Part shown: positions 1 through 8,759 of the stretch, one piece after another
Layout of the letters: every line of letters starts with the position of its first letter
How positions within the stretch are numbered: the first letter of the stretch is position 1
From: Massilia sp. CF038
GTDB lineage: Bacteria; Pseudomonadota; Gammaproteobacteria; Burkholderiales; Burkholderiaceae_D
DNA length: 64,000 nucleotides
Direction of reading: 5' to 3'
NCBI RefSeq assembly: GCF_900129765.1
Contig: NZ_FQWU01000001.1
Span: 186,001-250,000 of the forward strand
The notes under the pieces: model-generated
Database searches by the model: none
Told to the model about the DNA's origin: nothing
What the model saw: the letters and a program-made list of their open reading frames with translations, nothing else
Position numbers and translations under genes: made by a program

Positions 1-2
1 AA

Positions 3-653
3 GGCGAGACTGGTCCTGCCAACTGGGGCCGCAAACCGGAATGGGCAGCCTGTGGCACCGGTAACCGTCAATCGCCGATCGACCTGCGCGACGGGATGAA
101 GGTCGATCTCGAGCAGATCGTGTTTGACTACAAGCCATCGGCGTTCACGGTGGTGGACAATGGCCACACGGTGCAGGTCACGGTCGGCCCGGGCAACTAC
201 ATCTCGCTGCAGAACCGCACCTTTGAACTGCAGCAGTTCCACTTCCATCGTCCATCCGAAGAGCGCATCAACGGCAAGGGCTTCGAGATGGTGGTGCACC
301 TGGTGCACAAGGATGCCGACGGCAAGCTGGCGGTGGTGGCGGTGCTGCTGGAACGCGGCAAGGCGCAAAGCATGATCCAGACCGTGTGGAACAATCTGCC
401 GCTGGAAAAGAACGAAGTGGTCACCCCGTCGGTGGTGCTGGACGTGAACGAGCTGCTGCCGGCACGGCGCGACTATTTCACGTATATGGGCTCGCTCACC
501 ACGCCGCCTTGCAGCGAAGGCGTGCTGTGGATGGTGATGAAGCAGCCGGTGGAAGCCTCGCCTGCGCAAATGGCGATCTTCAGCCGTCTGTATCCGCTCA
601 ACGCGCGGCCGATTCAGGCTAACTCGGGCCGCGTGGTCAAGGAATCGTTCTAA
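3..653 (+). CDS. Alpha-class carbonic anhydrase, 5' end missing
   Basis: The reading frame is open from the first bases of the window, so the signal peptide and true start lie upstream. About 216 residues are present. The protein interconverts CO2 and bicarbonate, and family members of this type are periplasmic. The sequence starts with a GPANWG-like motif and NRQSPID, the usual alpha-CA opening. The zinc ligands are visible as FHFH in FHFHRPSEE and the later histidine in VVHLVHKD. The substrate-pocket motif TTPPCSEGVLW follows, and the C-terminal region contains the conserved N-R-P-Q/I-Q block (NARPIQ). The stop codon overlaps the stop of the convergent mutarotase gene by 4 bp. Nothing is unusual apart from the truncation by the window edge. 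Confidence 0.95.
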   Translation, partial: GETGPANWGRKPEWAACGTGNRQSPIDLRDGMKVDLEQIVFDYKPSAFTVVDNGHTVQVTVGPGNYISLQNRTFELQQFHFHRPSEERINGKGFEMVVHLVHKDADGKLAVVAVLLERGKAQSMIQTVWNNLPLEKNEVVTPSVVLDVNELLPARRDYFTYMGSLTTPPCSEGVLWMVMKQPVEASPAQMAIFSRLYPLNARPIQANSGRVVKESF

Positions 654-1453
654 GCGCTTGCCACGATCCGGTGTTCGCCGCGCCAGGCGCCACCGGGCTG
701 CAGCGTCAGTGGTTCAATCAGGGCCGCTTCGACGCAGGTAAAGTGCAGGTAGTCGCTGTCGTCCATGTCGGCCAGGGCTGCCGTATCGGCAGCGCCCGGG
801 TTCCATACCACCGCATCCCTGAAGCCAGTCTGGGTCAGACGGCGTGTTCCGGCGCCGTCCTGCAGTTCGATCGTGCCGGCGATGTCGCGGTAGATCTGAT
901 CGTGCTTGTCGCCGATGGCCAATTCCCCCGCCTGCACACCGCGCACCCGCACCGCATCGACCGTATCGACGGCGAAGTAGGTGTGCAGCGCGCTGGAAAA
1001 CGCAAAGGCGTCGTCGCCGGCGTTGCGTACATCGAGCGACAGCACCAGCTGCGCAGCGCGCACCGATATCTTCAAACGCAGTTCAAATCCGTGGGGCCAG
1101 GCTGCCCCATGCGATGCGGCCAGGTCGGCGTGGGTGAGCATGAAGACGGCAAAGGCGCCGTCGTCGCCGCTGCCGCTTTCGCCCTGGCGCCAGGTCGATA
1201 CGCGCGCAAAGCCGTGGCGCATGCCGGTGCCGCGTTCGGCAAACTGGGGGAAGATGACGGGCACGCCGCCGCGAATGGCGCGGCTGCCGTCCAGTGCCGA
1301 GCGCTCGCTCAGGAACAGCTGCTCCTTGCCGGCGGCGCTGGTCCATGACACCAGATGGGCGCCATACAAGGTCACGATCGCTTGCGCGCCATCGGCAGCG
1401 CAAATGCGCACGGCCGGCAGCGCGCCGTGGGTGATCAGGGCGATGTCGGTCAT
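650..1453 (-). CDS. D-hexose-6-phosphate mutarotase (aldose 1-epimerase family)
   Basis: This 267-aa cytoplasmic protein belongs to the galactose mutarotase-like / YeaD group, which interconverts alpha and beta anomers of glucose-6-phosphate and related sugar phosphates. Family features visible are the N-terminal YGAHLVSW strand, then GGVPVIFPQF and the MRHGFAR histidine segment, which fit the YeaD pattern better than that of periplasmic GalM. There is no signal peptide. Length matches the family (about 270-300 aa). It lies 11 bp downstream of amiC on the same strand and ends tail to tail with the carbonic anhydrase gene. Substrate phosphorylation is inferred from the subfamily and is not seen directly. 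Confidence 0.85.
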   Translation of the reverse strand: MTDIALITHGALPAVRICAADGAQAIVTLYGAHLVSWTSAAGKEQLFLSERSALDGSRAIRGGVPVIFPQFAERGTGMRHGFARVSTWRQGESGSGDDGAFAVFMLTHADLAASHGAAWPHGFELRLKISVRAAQLVLSLDVRNAGDDAFAFSSALHTYFAVDTVDAVRVRGVQAGELAIGDKHDQIYRDIAGTIELQDGAGTRRLTQTGFRDAVVWNPGAADTAALADMDDSDYLHFTCVEAALIEPLTLQPGGAWRGEHRIVASA

Positions 1454-1464
1454 GCGGCTGTCTT

Positions 1465-2880
1465 TCAGGTCATGCGGCTTTTGGCAAGCGGCGGGTTTTT
1501 GGAGAAGTAGCGGCGGATGCCCTTGGTAATGGCGGTGGCGATTTCGTCCTGGTAGCCATTGTCCTTCAGGCGCGCTTCTTCTTCGGGATTGGAGATGAAG
1601 GCGGTTTCAATCAGGATCGATGGGATGTCGGGTGCCTTGAGCACGGCAAAGCCGGCCTGTTCGACCGAGCCCTTGTGCAGGCGGGCGATGCCGCCAATTT
1701 CGCCCAGCACCGCGCTGCCCACTTTCAAGCTGTCGTTGATCTGGGCGGTGGTCGACAGGTCCAGCAGCACACTGGCAAGCTGCTTGTCGTGGCCCTTCAT
1801 GTTGATGCCGCCAATCGAGTCGGCCAGGTTTTCCTTGTTGGCCAGCCAGCGCGCGGCGGTGGAGGTGGCGCCTTTTTCGGACAGTACGAACACGGATGAA
1901 CCGCGCGCGCTCGGGCGCAAAAAAGCGTCAGCGTGGATCGAGATGAACAGGTCGGCCTGTACCTTGCGCGCTTTTTCCACGCGCGTGCCCAGTGGGACGA
2001 AATAGTCGCCATCGCGGGTGAGCATCACGCGCACGTTAGGCAGCTGTTCCAGCTTGAATTTGAGGCGCTTGGCGATCGACAGCACCAGGTCTTTTTCGCG
2101 TGCGCCGGATGCGCCAATGGCGCCCGGGTCTTCGCCGCCATGGCCGGGGTCGAGCGCGATGGTGATCATGCGCACAACCTTGCCAGGTGCGGGTGCGGGC
2201 GCCGGTTCGGGACGGGCAGCCACGGCGGGCGGCTCGGGTACCACGGCCGGTGGCTGTGGCGCAGGCGTTGGTGCCGGCGTTGGCGCGGGTGTGGTCGCTG
2301 CGACCGGCGGCGCCACCGGCGTGGCGGGCGGCGCGTGCGGCGGCAGTTCGGGACTGACCGGCGCATCCTGGCGCGACCATTCGCCTTTTTCAATCATGGC
2401 TGCAATCGGATCGGCCGGGCGAATCGGGTACAGGTCGAAAATCAGGCGATGGTTATACGTGCCCACCGGCGCCAGGGTAAATACCTGGGGCTTGATTTCC
2501 TCTTTCAGGTCGAACACCAGGCGCACCACGCCAGGGCGGTTCTGGCCCACGCGCACTTGCTTGATGTACGGGTCGTTTGACTGGATCTTGGCCACCAGAC
2601 CCTTCAGGGTCGGGTTCAGTTCCAGCCCTTCGATGTCGACCACCAGGCGCTGCGGATCGGGCACGGTGAAGTGCGTGGCCTTCAGATCGGTGTCGTTTTC
2701 CAGCGTGACGCGGGTGTAGTCGTCGGCCGGCCACACACGCACGGCGAGAATTTGCGCGGCCTGCGCGGGCAGGGCCGGCAATACCGACAGCAACAGGGTG
2801 CCGCCCGCTTTGAGTACGGTACGACGCGTGATCGGGCCGGAGATCAGAGGTTCGGTGCGAATTTGAGGCGGTTGAGGCAT
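1465..2880 (-). CDS. amiC: N-acetylmuramoyl-L-alanine amidase AmiC, Tat-exported
   Basis: The 471-aa periplasmic amidase cleaves the amide between N-acetylmuramic acid and the stem peptide to split daughter cells. A twin-arginine signal is visible near residues 18-42 (ITRRTVLKAGG, then a hydrophobic stretch ending PAQAA), as in E. coli AmiC. An AMIN domain follows (about 45-150), then a proline/alanine-rich linker (about 165-235). The Amidase_3 domain carries the zinc ligands and catalytic Glu in LDPGHGGEDPGA, ISIHAD and ILIETAFISN. The first 37 bp overlap the end of tsaE, so the two are translated from one transcript. This tsaE-amiC order is common in beta- and gammaproteobacteria. Confidence 0.95.
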   Translation of the reverse strand: MPQPPQIRTEPLISGPITRRTVLKAGGTLLLSVLPALPAQAAQILAVRVWPADDYTRVTLENDTDLKATHFTVPDPQRLVVDIEGLELNPTLKGLVAKIQSNDPYIKQVRVGQNRPGVVRLVFDLKEEIKPQVFTLAPVGTYNHRLIFDLYPIRPADPIAAMIEKGEWSRQDAPVSPELPPHAPPATPVAPPVAATTPAPTPAPTPAPQPPAVVPEPPAVAARPEPAPAPAPGKVVRMITIALDPGHGGEDPGAIGASGAREKDLVLSIAKRLKFKLEQLPNVRVMLTRDGDYFVPLGTRVEKARKVQADLFISIHADAFLRPSARGSSVFVLSEKGATSTAARWLANKENLADSIGGINMKGHDKQLASVLLDLSTTAQINDSLKVGSAVLGEIGGIARLHKGSVEQAGFAVLKAPDIPSILIETAFISNPEEEARLKDNGYQDEIATAITKGIRRYFSKNPPLAKSRMT

Positions 2881-3329
2881 AGCAAACCCAGGTCAGACAA
2901 CGCTTGCAATTCTACATCACGACCGTCGCCGGCGACGTGCAGCCAGACATTCAGATCAGGCGGCGGCAACACCGGCGCGGCTTTTTCGGGCCATTCGACG
3001 ATGCAGATGTTGTTTGCGTTGAAATCTTCCCTGAATCCGGCGTCAAGAAACTCTTCCGCGCTGGACATGCGGTACAGATCGAAATGGATCACGTTGACGC
3101 TCTGGCCATCGAGCGCAATCTGATACGGTTCCGACAAGGTGTAGGTGGGACTTTTCACATTGCCCACGTGCCCGGCTGCGTGCAGCAGGGCGCGCGTGAG
3201 CGCAGTCTTGCCAGCGCCCAGGTCGCCATGCAGGTGAATGGCCAGGCCGGGCAGCAGGGCGCGCGCCAGGGCCGCGCCCAGGGCGGCGGTGCCGGATTCG
3301 TCGTGAAGGTGGGCTTTGAAATGCTGCAT
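2844..3329 (-). CDS. tsaE: tRNA threonylcarbamoyladenosine biosynthesis ATPase TsaE
   Basis: The 161-aa P-loop protein works with TsaB and TsaD to make t6A37 in tRNAs that read ANN codons. The Walker A motif GDLGAGKTALTRAL lies near residues 36-49, followed by the family motif SPTYTLSEPY and the block HFDLYRM. The length is typical. It is divergent from queG with only about 65 bp between them, so both promoters sit in that gap. The partner gene tsaD is also in this window, at 44.3-45.4 kb on the minus strand, but not in the same operon. Confidence 0.95.
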   Translation of the reverse strand: MQHFKAHLHDESGTAALGAALARALLPGLAIHLHGDLGAGKTALTRALLHAAGHVGNVKSPTYTLSEPYQIALDGQSVNVIHFDLYRMSSAEEFLDAGFREDFNANNICIVEWPEKAAPVLPPPDLNVWLHVAGDGRDVELQALSDLGLLCLNRLKFAPNL

Positions 3330-3394
3330 CGAATAGAATACCGTGTGAAATCGGGCGCCAGCGCCTATTGTAAACCGTCTACACCGGCCTCAGC

Positions 3395-4516
3395 ATGCAG
3401 CCTTCTTCCCGCGACCCGTCCGCTCTGGCCGAATTGGCACGCACCATCAAGCAATGGGGGCGCGAGCTGGGCTTTGCCGACGTGGGCATTGCCGACGTCG
3501 ACCTCAGCCATGCCGAGGCAGGCTTGCAAGCCTGGCTCGATGCAGGGCGCCATGGCGAGATGGATTACATGGCCAGCCACGGCATGAAGCGGGCCCGCCC
3601 GGCCGAGCTGGTGCCCGGCACGGTGCGGGTGATCAGCGCGCGCATGGATTATTTACCCATCGACACCCCCACCGACTGGCGCGAGCGCGAACAGGCGCGC
3701 CTGTCCGAGCCCGGCGCAGCCGTGGTCTCGATCTACGCGCGCGGACGCGACTATCACAAGGTGTTGCGCAGCCGCCTGCAGCAGCTGGCCGAACGGATTG
3801 AAAGCGTCACAGGCGAGTTTGGCTTTCGCGTGTTTACCGATTCGGCGCCGGTGATGGAATTGCCGCTGGCAGAAAAGGCGGGCCTGGGCTGGCGCGGCAA
3901 GCACACGCTGATGCTCAACCGCGAAGCTGGTTCGATGTTTTTTCTGGGCGAAATTCTGGTCGATTTGCCCCTGCCCGTGGATGCGCCCGCCAGCGCGCAC
4001 TGCGGCCAGTGCCATGCCTGCATCGACATTTGCCCCACGCAGGCGATTGTGGGGCCGGGCCGGCTGGACGCCCGGCGCTGCATTTCCTACCTGACCATTG
4101 AACTGAAAAGCAGCATACCGCCGGAACTGCGGCCGCTGATTGGCAACCGCGTGTATGGCTGCGATGACTGTCAGACCGCCTGCCCCTGGAACAAGTTCGC
4201 CCAGCGCGCGCTGGTGCCCGATTTTGACGAGCGCAATGCGCTGGGCAGCGCGCAGATGGTCAGCCTGTTCGGCTGGAGCGAGGAGGAATTCAACCGCCGC
4301 CTCGAAGGCAGCCCGATCCGGCGCATTGGCCATGAGCGCTGGCTGCGCAATCTGGCGGTGGGACTGGGTAACGCGGCGGCGGGGGCAGGTGCACAGCCGG
4401 ACATTGTGGCCGCCTTGCAGGCACGCGTACACCATCCGTCGGCCATGGTGCAGGAGCATGTGCGCTGGGCCCTGGCTTGCCACGGCGTTACCCCTTCCCC
4501 CGCTACATCTGCCTGA
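3395..4516 (+). CDS. queG: Epoxyqueuosine reductase QueG
   Basis: The 373-aa cobalamin- and 4Fe-4S-dependent enzyme performs the last step of queuosine synthesis on tRNA, reducing epoxyqueuosine to queuosine. Two ferredoxin-like cluster motifs are visible: CGQCHACIDICP near residue 204 and CDDCQTACPWNK near residue 253. The N-terminal half carries the DUF1730-type cobalamin-binding region (SIYARGRDYHK). A HEAT-like tail closes the protein. The gene is divergent from tsaE, an arrangement often seen in Burkholderiales. Its 3' end overlaps the convergent DUF3052-like gene by 14 bp. Confidence 0.95.
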   Translation: MQPSSRDPSALAELARTIKQWGRELGFADVGIADVDLSHAEAGLQAWLDAGRHGEMDYMASHGMKRARPAELVPGTVRVISARMDYLPIDTPTDWREREQARLSEPGAAVVSIYARGRDYHKVLRSRLQQLAERIESVTGEFGFRVFTDSAPVMELPLAEKAGLGWRGKHTLMLNREAGSMFFLGEILVDLPLPVDAPASAHCGQCHACIDICPTQAIVGPGRLDARRCISYLTIELKSSIPPELRPLIGNRVYGCDDCQTACPWNKFAQRALVPDFDERNALGSAQMVSLFGWSEEEFNRRLEGSPIRRIGHERWLRNLAVGLGNAAAGAGAQPDIVAALQARVHHPSAMVQEHVRWALACHGVTPSPATSA

Positions 4517-4892
4517 GGCGCAGGGCCGACCAGTCGGCGTCGAGCGAGATCAGGGCCACGCCGGTGGCGCCCCGCTCCTTGGTCCAGGCATTGATGCTGT
4601 CGCGCGTGAGGTCGGTTGCCTTGGGCGCAGTCGCCTTCATGAAGGCAATCCAGAGCGTGCCCTTGTCGGCCAGGCGCCGCATCGCTTCCGGGAAAAATTG
4701 TTCCAGCTGCTTGTGAGTGAGGGCAAACAGCAGCACGGAATCCGCATCGCCAGCCGCACCATCGTTATTTTCGTCGATCAGCAATTCCTGCGGCAGTTGC
4801 GCCACGATGGCGGGATGAACCGCGCCATTGATGACCGCCAGCGACCGGGCGGTTTTGAGGTACATCTTGTCAGCCAGCGTTTTGTCGTTCAT
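4503..4892 (-). CDS. DUF3052-like protein of unknown function
   Basis: This is a 129-aa cytoplasmic protein. I chose the ATG at 4892 over an in-frame ATG at 4919 because AAGGA lies about 8 bases upstream of it. The sequence resembles DUF3052-type proteins: a central hydrophobic strand (DSVLLFALTHKQ), then GTLWIAFMK and a C-terminal segment ending GVALISLDADWSALRLRQ. No catalytic motif is visible, and the family has no established role. It converges on queG with a 14-bp overlap. The family assignment is by eye and moderately secure. Confidence 0.65.
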   Translation of the reverse strand: MNDKTLADKMYLKTARSLAVINGAVHPAIVAQLPQELLIDENNDGAAGDADSVLLFALTHKQLEQFFPEAMRRLADKGTLWIAFMKATAPKATDLTRDSINAWTKERGATGVALISLDADWSALRLRQM

Positions 4893-5000
4893 GGCATGTC
4901 CTTCAGGCAGTTGCGGCATCGGCGGCCGCGCGCTGGACCACCACTGTCTGTGGGATCGTCAGCGGGCGTGAAGGTTCGCCGCTGGCGCTGCCCGCCAGCG

Positions 5001-5585
5001 CTATTTCAGCAGGCCGGCCAGTTCGACTGCCGTCTTGACCTGCATTTTGTCGAAGATGTGGGCGCGATGCACTTCCACCGTCCGCATGCTGATGCCCAGC
5101 TTGTCGGCCACGACCTTGTTCATCAAGCCGGCCAGAATCAGGTCCAGTACTTCGCGTTCGCGCGCCGACAGCGAAGCCAGGCGCACTTGCACCTGGGCCG
5201 CTTCACCTGCCGTGCACGAGCTGGCCATGGCTTGCTGCACCCGGTCCATCAACTGGTTGTCGTTGAACGGTTTTTCAAAGAAATCGAAGGCGCCGCGCTT
5301 GAGCGTATCGACCGCCATCGGCACGTCGCCATGGCCGGTCAAAAAAATGACCGGCATGCGCGCCGTCAATCCGCGCGCGGCCAGCTGGTCGAACACGGCC
5401 ACGCCATTCATGTCGGGCATGCGCACGTCCAGCAGCACGCAGTCGCCGGCAGCATCGAACTGGGCACCGGCTTCGGTCAGGAAACTCGTTGCGCTGGCGT
5501 GGGTGCGCGCGGCGATGCCCCGGGTCTGCGCCAGCCAGGCCAGGGCGTCACGAATCACCTCCTCGTCGTCGACGATATGCAGCAT
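5001..5585 (-). CDS. dctR: FixJ/DctR-type two-component response regulator
   Basis: The 194-aa regulator has a receiver domain (residues 1-120) with the acidic pocket in HIVDDEE, the phospho-acceptor Asp in LLDVRMP, and the Lys in FEKPF. A LuxR/FixJ-type helix-turn-helix follows (LSAREREVLDLILAGLMNK, then STMRTVEVHR-like residues). The ATG at 5585 has AGGAGA just upstream; longer upstream frames lie within the kinase gene and are ignored. It overlaps the sensor kinase gene by 38 bp, so the two are one operon. By analogy to DctS/DctR of Rhodobacter it probably activates the divergent dctPQM genes. The gene name rests on this context. Confidence 0.85.
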   Translation of the reverse strand: MLHIVDDEEVIRDALAWLAQTRGIAARTHASATSFLTEAGAQFDAAGDCVLLDVRMPDMNGVAVFDQLAARGLTARMPVIFLTGHGDVPMAVDTLKRGAFDFFEKPFNDNQLMDRVQQAMASSCTAGEAAQVQVRLASLSAREREVLDLILAGLMNKVVADKLGISMRTVEVHRAHIFDKMQVKTAVELAGLLK

Positions 5586-7557
5586 GCTGGTCTCCTGTGT
5601 GGTTGGAATGGTCTGGCAAGGTAAAGCTGAAGATGGTACCGCCTTCCGGGTTGGCCCGGTAGCTGAGGGTGCCGCCGTGGAACTCAATGGCGGTGCGGCA
5701 GATGGACAAACCCATGCCCATCCCTTCGGCCTTGGTGGAAAAGAAGGGAGAGAACAAGCGTTCGCCCACCTCGTCTGCAATGCCGTGGCCCTGATCGCTT
5801 ACCGAGACGCACACTTGCCCGCTCTGCAAGGCGGCACTGATGCGCAGCACGCGCCGCTCGGGTGGGCTTTGCTGCATCGATTCAATGGCATTGCGCGTCA
5901 GGTTCAACAGCACTTGCTCGAGCATGATGCGATCGGCGCTGACGCAAGGCAGGCCAGGGGCGATGTCGACCTGGATGGCAACAAACACTTTGCGCGCCTG
6001 CAGTTCGATCAAGGCCCCGATGCCGTCGACCAGCTGGGCCAGGTCGACGGCCTGCCGTTCCGGTTCCCGCTGTTTGACGAACTGGTGCACGCTGCGAATG
6101 ATCTGGCCTGCGCGCTGGGCCTGGGCACTGGCCTTTTCCAGTGCAGGCAGGAGTTGCGCGGCGTCGACCGGCTGCCCGCTCTGGCGTGCATTGCCCAGCA
6201 GATTGAGAGCGCCCGTGGTGTAGCTGGAAATGGCGGCCAGTGGCTGGTTCAGTTCGTGCGCCAGCATGGACGAAATTTCGCCCATGGTGGCCAGGCGCGC
6301 GCTCGCTTCCAGTTTTTCCTGTTGTTGCCGGTTCAGTTCTTCGGCCTTCTTGCGGTCGGAGATATCGAGAATGGAGCCCATCCAGCCAGTCTGGCGGCCA
6401 TTGCTGTCAACCAGGGGCGCTTCGAAAATCAGGACCGGCACGCGCTCGCCATCGGCACGCTGAAAAATTGTTTCGAACTGGGGCGTAATGTGGCCGGCCA
6501 GCACGGCGGCAAAGCGCTGCTGGTATTCGGCCATGGCTTCGGGCGCCCAGTACGGCATCGGCGGGGCCTTGCCCACCAGTTCTTCCGGCGGCAAGCCCAC
6601 CAGCTGGCAGAACGCGGGGTTGACGTAGGTAACCCGTCCTTCCAGGTCGCGTGCACGCAAGCCCGTGACCAGGGAATTTTCCATCGCGGTGCGAAACGCC
6701 ATTTGCTGGCGCAGCGCGCCTTCGGCTGCCAGGCGCCGTGCAATATGGCGCCACAGGGCGAGCAGGCTGATCAGCAAACCCAGCGCCAGCAGCACCACCG
6801 AGCCCACCAGCAGATTAGGCAGCAGCCGCGGCGCGCTTTTGATGCTGTCGGTGGCCAGGCGCAAATTGGCGCCTGGCAGGTCGAGCTCGCGCTTGTGGGT
6901 GTATACCCCACGCCCCGGTCCGGCGGCAGCGCGCAGGGCGACCACGCTGTCATCGGCGCCCAGCAGGGAAATCGCATTGTCCTGCGCGAACCACCAGGGC
7001 ACGGTTTCGTCGAGAATCAGGCTGAGCTTGTACGTGGCGACCAGGCTGGTGCCGTCGGCCAGCGGCAGGTGGTAATCCATCTGGGTCTGGCTGGCGCGGT
7101 AGGGTTCGCTGTAGCGCCCGCGCCCGGTCTTGCGCGCGTGCTCGGCCGCGGTTTGCGAGGCCGGCGCTAGCGCGCCCAGCGCCATGCCGGCACGCATCAG
7201 AGGATGGTTGCTGGCGTCAAGCCAGGTGATGCCCAGCAATTCGTGGCTATTCTTTTGCAACTGATCGAGCCGGGCAGCAATGGCGCGCCGGTCCAGTGCC
7301 GGGCCGGCTGCCACCAAGTCGGCACCCAGCAAGGTCAGGGCTTCTTCGTTGCGGCCCAACTGGAAGCGCACCGCTTGTTCCACCCACAAGGTGTCGGCAA
7401 TCAATTGCTCTTGTCGCTCGTTGGCTTCCATCTGGCGCGCCTGCCAGGGCAGCCAGAACAGCACCGCCAGAAACAATGCGATCAGCATCACCGGCATCAG
7501 CCAGCGCCAGAAACCGATGCCCCGACGCATGCGCGCTTGAAGTAATGTTATGTTCAT
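5548..7557 (-). CDS. dctS: DctS-like PAS sensor histidine kinase
   Basis: The 669-aa inner-membrane kinase has a first transmembrane helix near residues 15-37, a periplasmic sensor region to about residue 215, a second helix (LLVGSVVLLALGLLISLLAL), a PAS domain, and a transmitter domain. The H-box is MLAHELNQPLAAISSY, the HELNQP type of DctB/FixL kinases. N, G1 and G2 boxes follow (NLTRNAIESM, DQGHGIA, GMGMGLSICR). I place the start at the ATG at 7557. A GTG at 7605 is in frame but lies inside the perfect inverted repeat at 7591-7608, which is more likely an operator. The probable ligand is a C4-dicarboxylate, inferred from the neighbouring TRAP genes. Confidence 0.85.
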   Translation of the reverse strand: MNITLLQARMRRGIGFWRWLMPVMLIALFLAVLFWLPWQARQMEANERQEQLIADTLWVEQAVRFQLGRNEEALTLLGADLVAAGPALDRRAIAARLDQLQKNSHELLGITWLDASNHPLMRAGMALGALAPASQTAAEHARKTGRGRYSEPYRASQTQMDYHLPLADGTSLVATYKLSLILDETVPWWFAQDNAISLLGADDSVVALRAAAGPGRGVYTHKRELDLPGANLRLATDSIKSAPRLLPNLLVGSVVLLALGLLISLLALWRHIARRLAAEGALRQQMAFRTAMENSLVTGLRARDLEGRVTYVNPAFCQLVGLPPEELVGKAPPMPYWAPEAMAEYQQRFAAVLAGHITPQFETIFQRADGERVPVLIFEAPLVDSNGRQTGWMGSILDISDRKKAEELNRQQQEKLEASARLATMGEISSMLAHELNQPLAAISSYTTGALNLLGNARQSGQPVDAAQLLPALEKASAQAQRAGQIIRSVHQFVKQREPERQAVDLAQLVDGIGALIELQARKVFVAIQVDIAPGLPCVSADRIMLEQVLLNLTRNAIESMQQSPPERRVLRISAALQSGQVCVSVSDQGHGIADEVGERLFSPFFSTKAEGMGMGLSICRTAIEFHGGTLSYRANPEGGTIFSFTLPDHSNHTGDQHAAYRRRRGGDS

Positions 7558-7590
7558 GCCAGAGATTCTTTTACATTTGCGAAAGTTGCT

Positions 7591-7608
7591 ATTGTGGATT
7601 TCCACAAT
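7591..7608. promoter_or_regulatory. Perfect inverted repeat between dctS and dctP, candidate DctR operator
   Basis: The two arms ATTGTGGA and TCCACAAT are separated by 2 bp and match perfectly. The element lies 34 bp upstream of the chosen dctS start and is centred about 62 bp upstream of the predicted dctP transcription start. That position suits an activator site for a promoter lacking a good -35 box. Binding by DctR is inference. Confidence 0.6.
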
Positions 7609-7626
7609 AGGAGTGCAAAATGGTTC

Positions 7627-7662
7627 CGGGCAGACTCTCTCGTAGTTTTTATAATAACGGTA
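7627..7662 (+). promoter_or_regulatory. Promoter of dctPQM
   Basis: A perfect TATAAT -10 box is at 7650-7655. The matching -35 position (7627-7632) reads CGGGCA and is poor, which suggests activator dependence. The expected start of transcription is near 7662, 24 bp before the dctP start codon. Confidence 0.55.
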
Positions 7663-7685
7663 CTTTCCTTACGTCAGGAGACATT

Positions 7686-8675
7686 GTGAAGATCAAGTTA
7701 CTGGCCGTCGCATTGAGCGCGGTATTGTGTGTGAATGCCTGGGCACAGGCACCGATCGTCATCAAGTTCAGCCACGTCGTTGCGCTTGATACGCCGAAAG
7801 GGCAGGCAGCAGAACGCTTCAAGATGTTAGCGGAAAAGGCCACCAATGGCCGCGTCAAGGTGGAAGTGTATCCAAACAGCCAGCTGTACAAGGACAAGGA
7901 AGAGCTGGAAGCATTGCAGCTCGGCGCGGTACAGATGCTGGCACCGTCGCTGGCCAAGTTTGGTCCGCTGGGCGTGAAGGAATTCGAAGTCTTCGACTTG
8001 CCCTATCTGTTCGCCAACAAGCAGGCCCTGTACCACGTGACCGAAGGTCCGGTCGGCAAAGGCTTGCTGCAAAAGCTCGATGCCAAGGGCATCACGGGTC
8101 TGGCTTACTGGGACAATGGCTTCAAGGTCATGTCCGGTAATAAAGCACTGATCAAGCCAGCGGACTTCCGCGGCCAAAAGATGCGCATCCAGGCATCGAA
8201 GGTGCTGGACGCGCAGATGCGGGCTCTGGGTGCCAACCCGCAAGTGCTGGCTTTCTCCGAGGTGTACCAGGCGCTGCAGACCGGCGTGGTGGACGGGACC
8301 GAAAATCCGCCATCGAATATGTACACCCAAAAAATGCACGAAGTGCAGAAGTTCGTGACCGTATCGAATCACGGCTACCTGGGTTACGCCGTCATCGTCA
8401 ACAAGAAATTCTGGGATGGTTTGCCGGCTGACATCCGCACCAGCCTGGCCAAGGCGATGGAAGAAGCCACCACCTACGAAAAAGCCATTGCCCAGCGCGA
8501 CAACGACCTGGCGCTGGAAGCGATTCGCAAAACCGGCAAGACCGCCGTGCACATGCAAACGCCGCAAGAACAGGCGGAGTGGCGCAAAGCCCTGATGCCG
8601 GTCTATCGCGACATGGAAGGGCGCATCGGCAAGGACTTGCTGAGCGCCTTCATCAAAGCGTCTTCGGGTAAATAA
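7686..8675 (+). CDS. dctP: TRAP transporter dicarboxylate-binding protein DctP
   Basis: This 329-aa periplasmic binding protein of a tripartite ATP-independent transporter delivers C4-dicarboxylates such as succinate, malate or fumarate to the membrane part. I use the GTG at 7686 because AGGAG lies just upstream and a clean signal peptide follows (residues 1-20, ending NAWAQA). The DctP family core is visible: FSHVVALDTPKG, the conserved arginine in KMRIQAS, and DGTENPPSN. The length is typical. dctQ follows after a strong hairpin. The C4-dicarboxylate substrate is inferred from similarity to DctP and from the adjoining DctS/DctR-like regulators. Confidence 0.93.
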   Translation: MKIKLLAVALSAVLCVNAWAQAPIVIKFSHVVALDTPKGQAAERFKMLAEKATNGRVKVEVYPNSQLYKDKEELEALQLGAVQMLAPSLAKFGPLGVKEFEVFDLPYLFANKQALYHVTEGPVGKGLLQKLDAKGITGLAYWDNGFKVMSGNKALIKPADFRGQKMRIQASKVLDAQMRALGANPQVLAFSEVYQALQTGVVDGTENPPSNMYTQKMHEVQKFVTVSNHGYLGYAVIVNKKFWDGLPADIRTSLAKAMEEATTYEKAIAQRDNDLALEAIRKTGKTAVHMQTPQEQAEWRKALMPVYRDMEGRIGKDLLSAFIKASSGK

Positions 8676-8686
8676 GACCGGACCAG

Positions 8687-8719
8687 CATGCCGCGGCGTC
8701 AATACAGCGCCGCGGCATG
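8687..8719 (+). terminator. Strong intercistronic hairpin between dctP and dctQ
   Basis: A 12-bp perfect stem (CATGCCGCGGCG at 8687-8698 with its complement at 8708-8719) closes a 9-base loop. No T-run follows, so it probably stabilises the dctP message or partly attenuates transcription, giving more binding protein than membrane protein. This role is inference from other TRAP operons. Confidence 0.6.
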
Positions 8720-8759
8720 TTTGCGTCTGAGCGACCCAAACCGTCACTGAAAGAACAAC

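Noticed and set aside
5035-7170. A 711-codon plus-strand frame opposite dctS/dctR
   Set aside because: It lies entirely antisense to a well-supported kinase and regulator and shows no domain.
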